64,000 bases of DNA from Acidovorax sp. HDW3 (GTDB taxonomy: Bacteria; Pseudomonadota; Gammaproteobacteria; Burkholderiales; Burkholderiaceae_C), in NCBI RefSeq assembly GCF_011303755.1, contig NZ_CP049885.1:2648001-2712000 (forward strand). The letters are read 5' to 3'. The position numbers were made by a program, and so were the translations under genes. The notes beneath the pieces were generated by a model that saw nothing but the letters and a program-made list of their open reading frames with translations, had not been told where the DNA came from and ran no database searches. Position 1 is the first letter of the stretch, and each line of letters begins with the position of its first letter. Below, in pieces: positions 57,091 through 64,000 of this stretch.

Positions 57091-57821
57091 GATGTTTTCT
57101 CCTTTCGGTTGAACAAGGTTCGCGCCCATCGCGTCCTTGTTGTGATTCGGCCGGCGGGGGACGGGCTGGCTGCACCGCTTGCGGTCGGAACGCAGTGGAG
57201 AACCGGAAGGCGAAAAGAATTTGCTGCGCGAGGAAGCCGCGCAGCGGCGGGGAAATTGTTTTCGCCGGACGGTTGCAGCCATGAAGCCCGAGGCGCAGCC
57301 GCGCCCCCGCCAGGATTCACAACGAGACAAGGACGCCTTGGGCCGAACCGCTCCGAAAGGAGATGGGGCCGGCTCGGCATCCCGGCATGAAGGCTGCTCC
57401 GGCTCGCCCGCTAACGCGGGCCAGGTCAACCACCCGACGACAGGCGAGAACGCCCCTGCCGCACCTTGCGGTGCCGGTCTTGAGGCGTGGCGTGGAAGCT
57501 CCATAGCGATGCCGGGCGGGTTGTCCGTGAACCGTCCTTCGTGATGTGACAGGCGGGAACCGCCAGCGTTGAGGACGGCACGCATTTGCACAACCTGCCG
57601 CAGCAAGCGCCAGCGTGTTCGCCAGCGCCGCGCCCATCGCGGCGGGGCGCTGGCCGGGCCGATCCGGCGTAGGCCGGTTCGGCGGTGTTCAAGGGGTGCC
57701 AAGCATCGCGCGGCGGGGATAGCCCGCAGGGCTTTCCCCTGGAGGCAAGCGCGAGCGCGCAGCGCCGCAGGCGCGAAGGCGTGAGCAACTGTCTTAAAAG
57801 TCAAGACAGCGCATCGTGAAA
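57091..57821. other. Hairpin-rich non-coding region upstream of DUF736
   Basis: More than 700 bases lack a supported gene on either strand. The sequence holds many small GC-rich hairpins in a row, for example CCCGC-TAAC-GCGGG (57409-57422), CCGCA-CCT-TGCGG, GGCGG-GAA-CCGCC (57551-57563) and CCGGC-GTAG-GCCGG. A long structured leader RNA for DUF736, a non-coding RNA or an origin of transfer are all possible. Confidence 0.4.
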
Positions 57822-57851
57822 ATATCGAATTTCGTTATCGTTATTCGATAT
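57822..57851 (+). promoter_or_regulatory. PadR operator overlapping the padR start codon
   Basis: A perfect inverted repeat ATATCGAAT-N12-ATTCGATAT ends at the A and T of the padR ATG. PadR-type repressors bind such AT-rich inverted repeats with ATAT-like ends. Its position would block both transcription and start of translation of padR-chrA. Confidence 0.65.
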
Positions 57852-58179
57852 GAAAGAAAAACCAACACCCCGCGCCATGGAGCACCACGACCTGCTGTCG
57901 GGGCTGATCCGCCTGCACGTGCTGCACCACGCGGCCGAGCAGGAGATCTATGGGCAGTGGATGATCGACGAACTGGCCCACCACGGCTATCGCCTCTCCC
58001 CAGGAACGCTGTACCCGATGCTGCACAAGATGGAGCGCGACGGCTACCTCGTCTCCCGCCAGGAGCGTGAAGGGCGCACCGTGCGCAAGCTCTACACGAT
58101 CACGCCCAAGGGCATGGAAGGCTTGGCGCTGGCCAAGGAACGCATCTGGGAGTTCACCGGGGAGGCAATGCACAAATGA
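57850..58179 (+). CDS. PadR-family repressor of chrA
   Basis: The 109-residue product is a PadR winged-helix regulator (IYGQWMIDELAHHGYRLSPG, TLYPMLHKMERDGYL, then a wing EREGRTVRKLYTITPKG). Its ATG overlaps the operator and its stop overlaps chrA (ATGA), so the two are co-expressed. It probably responds to chromate or a redox signal. An inner ATG at codon 10 is an alternative start. Confidence 0.85.
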   Translation: MKEKPTPRAMEHHDLLSGLIRLHVLHHAAEQEIYGQWMIDELAHHGYRLSPGTLYPMLHKMERDGYLVSRQEREGRTVRKLYTITPKGMEGLALAKERIWEFTGEAMHK

Positions 58180-59405
58180 CAGATTCCACCAACACCTTGC
58201 AGCATGAGGCCGCAGCCGCGCGCGGCTCACCCGTCGAAGTCTTTGGCGCCTTCCTCAAGCTGGGGCTGACCTCCTTCGGCGGGCCGATCGCGCACCTGGG
58301 CTATTTCCGCTCGGAGTTTGTCGAGCGCCGCCACTGGCTGGATGACCGCAGCTACTCCGATCTGGTCGCCCTGTGCCAATTCCTGCCGGGCCCAGCCAGC
58401 AGCCAGGTAGGCATGGCGCTGGGGCTGGGCCGCGCGGGCTGGCTGGGCCTGCTGGCGGCCTGGGCGGGATTCACCTTGCCGTCGGCGATTGCGCTGATCC
58501 TGTTCGCCTTCGGCATCGCGGAGTACCAGGGGCTGGCCCAGTCGGGCTGGGTGCATGGGCTCAAGGTGGTAGCCGTGGCCATCGTGGCGCAAGCTGTCTG
58601 GGGAATGGCCAAGTCACTGTGCCCGGATCGGCCGCGTGCTGCCCTAGCCATTCTGGCGGCGCTGCTGACCATGATCCTGCCCTCGGCTGCAGGCCAGCTT
58701 GCCGCCATTGCAATGACAGGACTGTTGGGCTGGTGGACATTGAAGATCGCGCAACCCGGCGGCGGCCGAGCCCACAGTTACCCCGTCTCGCGCAAGCTGG
58801 GCATCGTGGCACTGCTGCTGTTCGCCGCACCGCTCGTCGGGCTACCCCTATGGGCGGCAGCCACGGGCTCATCCACGATCGCGCTGCTAGAAGGCGTGTA
58901 CCGCTCCGGCGCACTGGTCTTTGGTGGCGGGCACGTCGTGCTGCCGCTGCTGCAAGCCGCCGTGGTGCCCAGCGGCATCGTGAGCAACGCCGACTTCCTA
59001 GCCGGCTACGGTGCGGCGCAGGCCGTGCCGGGGCCGCTGTTCACGTTCTCGGCCTATCTCGGCGCCGTCGCACAGGGGCCGCTGCATGGCTGGATCGGTG
59101 GTCTGGCACTGCTGGGCACCATCTTCCTGCCGGCCTTCTTCGTGCTGGTCGGTGCGCTGCCGTTCTGGGAAGGACTGCGCCACCGCGCGGGCATCCAGAC
59201 GGCCATGGCGGGCATCAATGCCGGCGTGGTCGGCATCCTGGTGTCCGCGCTGTACGACCCGGTGTGGACGAGCGCTATCCACGGCAAGGCGGATTTCGGG
59301 CTGGCACTGCTCTCGTTCGGGCTGCTGACGGTGGGACGTGTGCCGCCAGCGCTCGTGGTGCTGCTGGCCGGGCTCGCGGGCTGGGTCATGGCGATGGGTA
59401 TCTGA
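58176..59405 (+). CDS. chrA: Chromate efflux protein ChrA
   Basis: ChrA is an inner-membrane CHR-superfamily transporter that exports chromate. The 409-residue product has two homologous halves, each with the CHR signature (GLTSFGGPIAHLGYFRSEFV near residue 29 and SGALVFGGGHVVLPLLQAAV near 245), and about ten membrane segments. It is the long, two-domain type. It forms an operon with the PadR repressor. Confidence 0.93.
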   Translation: MTDSTNTLQHEAAAARGSPVEVFGAFLKLGLTSFGGPIAHLGYFRSEFVERRHWLDDRSYSDLVALCQFLPGPASSQVGMALGLGRAGWLGLLAAWAGFTLPSAIALILFAFGIAEYQGLAQSGWVHGLKVVAVAIVAQAVWGMAKSLCPDRPRAALAILAALLTMILPSAAGQLAAIAMTGLLGWWTLKIAQPGGGRAHSYPVSRKLGIVALLLFAAPLVGLPLWAAATGSSTIALLEGVYRSGALVFGGGHVVLPLLQAAVVPSGIVSNADFLAGYGAAQAVPGPLFTFSAYLGAVAQGPLHGWIGGLALLGTIFLPAFFVLVGALPFWEGLRHRAGIQTAMAGINAGVVGILVSALYDPVWTSAIHGKADFGLALLSFGLLTVGRVPPALVVLLAGLAGWVMAMGI

Positions 59406-59449
59406 AGCCCAGGCGCCAGGACATAGGGACACCGCCACCATCTAGAAAG

Positions 59450-60736
<1,287 letters not shown>

Positions 60737-61255
60737 ATGACCCTCCAGCTCCGACACGAAACCCCGGACGACACTTCCGCCATCGAGGCAGTGACGGTGG
60801 CCGCCTTTGCCGATGCGCCACACACCAGCCACACCGAGCAATTCATCGTGCGGGCCTTGCGAGCCGCCGGCGAGCTGATGCTTTCCATCGTGGCCGAAGA
60901 ACGCGGCCAAGTCGTCGGCCACGTCGCGCTGTCGCCGGTGACGATCACCGATGACCACGGGCGACAGGCCCAAGGCTGGTACGGCCTGGGGCCAATCTCC
61001 GTCCTGCCGCAAAGGCAGCGGCAAGGAATCGGTTCGCGCCTGATGGAACAGGCGCTGTCCGAACTGCGGGCCATGCAAGCCGCAGGCTGCGTGCTGCTGG
61101 GAGATCCCGCGTACTACGCGCGCTTTGGTTTTGAGGCCCACGCGGGCCTGCAACTGCCGGGCGTGCCGCCCGGCTACTTCATGGCGCTGGCCCTGCACGG
61201 GCCAGTGCCGGAAGGCGTCGCGCACTACAGCGATGCCTTCAACGCCGCCGCCTGA
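60737..61255 (+). CDS. GNAT-family N-acetyltransferase
   Basis: The 172-residue product has the GNAT fold: ATG start (MTLQLRHETPDDTSAIEAVT), a central strand and the acetyl-CoA-binding motif RQRQGIGSRLMEQAL (about residues 94-108), followed by GDPAYYARFGFEAHAG, typical of the YhbS-like branch. The substrate is unknown. It is a stand-alone gene with a terminator after it (61258-61280). Confidence 0.88.
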   Translation: MTLQLRHETPDDTSAIEAVTVAAFADAPHTSHTEQFIVRALRAAGELMLSIVAEERGQVVGHVALSPVTITDDHGRQAQGWYGLGPISVLPQRQRQGIGSRLMEQALSELRAMQAAGCVLLGDPAYYARFGFEAHAGLQLPGVPPGYFMALALHGPVPEGVAHYSDAFNAAA

Positions 61256-61257
61256 GC

Positions 61258-61280
61258 CACCGCGAAGGCGGCGGTGTTTT
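61258..61280 (+). terminator. Intrinsic terminator after the GNAT gene
   Basis: Arms CACCGC and GCGGTG enclose 7 bases and are followed by TTTT, three bases after the GNAT stop codon. Confidence 0.7.
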
Positions 61281-61303
61281 GGTTCGGCTGTTGGCCTTGA
61301 ACA

Positions 61304-61373
61304 CCGGGCGCGGCCACCGCCGCGCCCGGATTTGCGTTTCACCGCGCCCAGGACGGAACGGCCTGGGCGCGGT
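61304..61373. other. Two strong hairpins between GNAT and the small gene
   Basis: Two GC-rich perfect hairpins follow each other: CCGGGCGCGG/CCGCGCCCGG (61304-61329, 6-base loop) and ACCGCGCCCAGG/CCTGGGCGCGGT (61341-61373, 9-base loop). They lie between two convergent genes and could stop transcription from both sides. Confidence 0.6.
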
Positions 61374-61383
61374 GCTGTTCGGG

Positions 61384-61593
61384 TTATTCCTTCGTCTCGA
61401 TGAGCCACCACACGGCACGCGGCAAGGCGCGGCCCGTGATGGGGTGAATGTCGGTCAGGTCAGCGCGAGCTGACCAGCCCGAGGGCGGACGGTAGCCGCG
61501 CACGTCGCCATCGCCGTGCCAGCGGCGGGCGCGTACCGCGCCGGGGGCGTAGATCGCAGCCATGCGTGGGCGGCTGGTGGTGGTGCGGGTCAT
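61384..61593 (-). CDS. Small hypothetical protein downstream of parB
   Basis: The ATG at 61593 gives 69 residues (MTRTTTSRPRMAAIYAPGAV..., ending LPRAVWWLIETKE), mostly basic with tryptophan-rich ends. It is 62 bases after parB in the same direction. I do not recognise the family; it may be a small ICE backbone protein. Confidence 0.5.
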   Translation of the reverse strand: MTRTTTSRPRMAAIYAPGAVRARRWHGDGDVRGYRPPSGWSARADLTDIHPITGRALPRAVWWLIETKE

Positions 61594-61655
61594 GGGGCGT
61601 TTTCCTTCCAGCGAAGCGCCCCGGTCGAGGCCGGGGCGCTTGCTGTCGGCGTGGG

Positions 61656-63722
61656 TCAAGCGGCCAGCGCCACGGCGGGTTCATCCGCCATTGCCTCGGC
61701 ATCCTCCGGGGCGTCGTCCTGCTCCTGCGGTTCTGCCTGCGTGGCTTCCTGCGTGCCTTCGGTGGCGAAGATGGCAGGCATCCAGCCGGTTCCGTCCGCC
61801 AGCCGCTCGGCTTCGCTGGCAATGTCGGCCTTCTTCAACTTCGCCAGCCGGGTGACGTGCGACGGGGCGAACTGCTCCACGGCTTCCAGAATCGCAGCCT
61901 TCGGTACATGCCGGAAATAACCCTCATTGGTGGGCTTCCACCATGCGGCCATGTCCAGCCCTACGGCCTGCGCCAGTTCCTCGCTCGGCTGCTGCCGCGT
62001 GGTGCGGGGTGTCACCACGTCCACCGTGACGGCCACGCATACCGCCAGCAGCCGCACCAGTTCGTCTTGCGACTTCGCCAGCAGCGCGGCGAACAGATCG
62101 GCGCTGTCCTGCGGCAAGCCTTCACCTGCCACCTGTTGCAGTTCGCGCAACGCCACGGCAGCAGGCGATTCCGGCCAGTCCGGGGCCATGCCTTCCAGCC
62201 GGTCTTGCACTTTCAGGCTCACGCCCAACGGCAGGTCGTGGCCGTAGTGGCTTTCCTGCAATACGGTCTGCACCATGCCATGCACCAGCGCGGCCAGCGC
62301 CACTTGCGGATGCCGGGCGATTTCGATTTGCAGCGCCGCCGTGCGGTGGGCGCTCAACCGCTGCGCCAGCCGGTCGGACATGGCGGCAGTCCTGGGCTGC
62401 CCGTCGCCGTCTCCGTCCTCGCCTTCGTCGTCGTTCCCGGCATCCTCGCCGCTGAAACCTTGGCGCAGGCGTTCCAGCGTGCGCAGCGCCTTGGCCTCGG
62501 CCTCGCGCATCAGCCCGCGATGAATCACGGCCTGCCCGTTGCGGTCGATGGTGATGATGGCACCGGCTGCGGCCTTCACGGTCGGGCTGTAGTCCTGCAA
62601 GCCATCTTCCAGCGCCTGCAACTGCTCGCCCACGGCTTTGCCTTCCTCTTGCAGCGCGTCGGCCTTGTCCTCGTCGTCGGCGTCCAGCGCGTCATCCACG
62701 GCTGAGGCCAGTTCCTGCATCTTGGATTGCAGCTTCTCGATGCGCTGCGCTTCGCGCTTGGTCGGCTCGCGCCGTTCCCTCGGCGCACGCTGGAAAGCGT
62801 GCAGGTCGGCATGAGTCACGCCCGGCGTGGCATCCACCCATGCCCAGCCTTCGGCCTTCACCTGGGCGGCGATGCCCGCTAGCCGGTCTTGCGCCAGCCT
62901 GTCCAGCAGCGCGGCATCGGTCAGATACACGCCCGCGTCACCTTCGGCGAACAGGTCACGGCGCACGCCACCGCCTGCGGCTTCGTAGGTGTCCAGCCCG
63001 ACGAAGCGCACCAGCGGGTGCCGGTAGGCGTCGATTTCCCTTTCGGTGAGGCGGTCGCGCAGCGCGGACGGCTGGCGCTGCCACGTTGGCGCATCGTAGA
63101 AGGCGGCTTCCTGCGCGGCGTGGTCGTCGGTGATGGCAAGGGCCATCAACTGGTCAAGGCTCACGGCATCGGCCCGATAGTCGGCCATTAGGCGCGGCGA
63201 GACATTGGCGAGTTTCAGGCGGCGCTGCACCACCAGCGGCGTGACGGAAAAATCCGCTGCAATGTCCTCGATGGGTCGGCCTTCGGCCACCAGCGCGGCG
63301 AATGCCTCGAACTGGTCTGCGGGGTGCATGGCTTCGCGCTGCACGTTCTCGGTGAGGCTGGCGGTGCGGGCCGTGCCATCGGCCACCAGCAGGCAAGGCA
63401 CCTCCCATTCCTTGCTGATGCGGTGCTTCTTCGCCAGCAGCTTCAACGCGGCCAGCCTGCGGCCACCGGCCACGACTTCGTAATGCGCGCCATCGGCGGA
63501 TGCAATCACGATCAGGTTTTGCAGCAGGCCCACGCGCTGGATGCTCGCGGCGAGCTCGGGGATGGACATTCGCGGGGTCTTGCGCACGTTGCGGCCCGTG
63601 GGGCGCAGCACCAGCCGCGACAGCGGAACCAGAGTCAGGTTCTTGGTCGGGTCGGCGGCTTCCAGCGGGACAGCGGCGGCGGCATTGACGGCGTGGGCTT
63701 CGGTGTAGGTGATGGCGTTCAT
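61656..63722 (-). CDS. parB: ParB/RepB/Spo0J-family protein, large
   Basis: The 688-residue product has the ParB N-terminal CTPase domain with the Arg patch (EVVAGGRRLAALKLL, near residue 84) and the ENVQREAMHPADQFEAF segment. A helix-turn-helix follows (IEDIAADFSVTPLVVQRRLK), and then a long C-terminal extension with a coiled coil (residues ~320-375) and an acidic run (EDAGNDDEGEDGDGDG). It is about twice the size of chromosomal ParB and typical of ICE and plasmid ParB-like proteins that may serve maintenance or regulation. Its ParA partner is not adjacent. Confidence 0.92.
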   Translation of the reverse strand: MNAITYTEAHAVNAAAAVPLEAADPTKNLTLVPLSRLVLRPTGRNVRKTPRMSIPELAASIQRVGLLQNLIVIASADGAHYEVVAGGRRLAALKLLAKKHRISKEWEVPCLLVADGTARTASLTENVQREAMHPADQFEAFAALVAEGRPIEDIAADFSVTPLVVQRRLKLANVSPRLMADYRADAVSLDQLMALAITDDHAAQEAAFYDAPTWQRQPSALRDRLTEREIDAYRHPLVRFVGLDTYEAAGGGVRRDLFAEGDAGVYLTDAALLDRLAQDRLAGIAAQVKAEGWAWVDATPGVTHADLHAFQRAPRERREPTKREAQRIEKLQSKMQELASAVDDALDADDEDKADALQEEGKAVGEQLQALEDGLQDYSPTVKAAAGAIITIDRNGQAVIHRGLMREAEAKALRTLERLRQGFSGEDAGNDDEGEDGDGDGQPRTAAMSDRLAQRLSAHRTAALQIEIARHPQVALAALVHGMVQTVLQESHYGHDLPLGVSLKVQDRLEGMAPDWPESPAAVALRELQQVAGEGLPQDSADLFAALLAKSQDELVRLLAVCVAVTVDVVTPRTTRQQPSEELAQAVGLDMAAWWKPTNEGYFRHVPKAAILEAVEQFAPSHVTRLAKLKKADIASEAERLADGTGWMPAIFATEGTQEATQAEPQEQDDAPEDAEAMADEPAVALAA

Positions 63723-63800
63723 GGTGATAACTCCTAACGGTTCAGGGATGCAGCAGCGAGGGATGCGGCAAGGGCTGCTGCCTGCCCCTGCCGCGTGGGG

Positions 63801-64000
63801 AATCAGGCTTTCAACTGGCGCAGGCCATCGGCCAGCATCCAGAGGGCGCGATTGAGGCGCACATCGGAATCAATGCCCTGCACGGGGCGGGTTTGCTGGC
63901 GGCGTCCGTTGGCGCTGCGGCCATGCAATCCGCCTTTGGTCAGGTTTTCTTGGGTGCGGTTGAACACGCTCCACAGGTCGGGGCGGCGGTCGTCGAACCG
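63801..64000 (-). CDS. DUF932 protein (C-terminal fragment at window edge)
   Basis: About 65 codons are visible up to the stop near 63801. The text reads RFDDRRPDLWSVFNRTQEN, then LTKGGLHGRSANGRRQQTRP and ends LWMLADGLRQLKA, the typical C-terminus of DUF932 proteins. These lie next to ParB on conjugative elements and some resemble anti-restriction or replication proteins. The rest is outside the window. Confidence 0.8.

Noticed and set aside
57179-57544. 121-codon plus-strand frame in the gap upstream of DUF736
   Set aside because: No ribosome binding site, composition of random GC-rich translation and many hairpins inside; treated as non-coding.

Overview
The window looks like a Comamonadaceae-type betaproteobacterium (Acidovorax/Alicycliphilus-like). 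The basis is high GC, the sequences of the ribosomal proteins, and a family of palindromic intergenic repeats typical of that group. The assignment is inference from sequence alone. The window splits into a chromosomal part (1 to about 22,640) and an integrative conjugative element (ICE) of the Tn4371 type that starts near 22,640 and runs off the right edge.

Chromosomal part. Positions 1-8033 hold the spc/alpha ribosomal cluster on the minus strand: rplN-rplX-rplE-rpsN-rpsH-rplF-rplR-rpsE-rpmD-rplO-secY-rpmJ-rpsM-rpsK-rpsD-rpoA (rpoA cut by the window edge), behind a good promoter at 8195-8223. Positions 8242-18605 form a complete glycerol regulon. GlpR (DeoR family) and GlpK are on the plus strand. 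Divergent from them are a glycerol ABC transporter of the Rhizobium GlpSTPQUV type (two ATPases, two permeases, DUF2160 subunit, binding protein) and the aerobic glycerol-3-phosphate dehydrogenase GlpD. Together they import glycerol, phosphorylate it and oxidise it to dihydroxyacetone phosphate. Positions 18606-22547 are a repeat-rich strip with an Rpn-type nuclease lacking its N-terminus, a type IV pilin, a Sel1-repeat protein carrying a G12 tract, a decayed glpK fragment, two long inverted repeats and a probable TumE/TumA toxin-antitoxin pair.

ICE part. Reading leftward from the right edge of the window the backbone runs: DUF932 protein (partial), ParB, small proteins, DUF736, DUF2958, DUF2285, AlpA-like regulator, RepA, a candidate replication origin, ParA, a ribbon-helix-helix protein, DUF2840, TraF, relaxase, TraG, then trbBCDEJ-(eexN/trbK)-LFGI and DUF2274. 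The ICE end is probably at a TTTTTCAG sequence at 22,641. Three cargo blocks interrupt the backbone. The first is a metal-efflux region (36,815-46,105) with an RND tripartite pump, DUF3240, a HupE/UreJ-like protein and two small envelope proteins, under a BlaI-like repressor and an M56 protease; near-identical palindromes precede the repressor gene and the pump operon. The second is an AT-richer block (53,776-56,739) with a small XRE regulator, an AAA ATPase with a TOPRIM-like C-terminus and a D12-class adenine methyltransferase. The third is a PadR-ChrA chromate module followed by an IS110-family transposase gene and a GNAT acetyltransferase.

The strongest candidates for something undescribed are the XRE/ATPase-TOPRIM/methyltransferase block, which resembles a controller-regulated restriction-modification or defence module, and the iteron/DnaA-box cluster between repA and parA, which looks like a replication origin inside an ICE.
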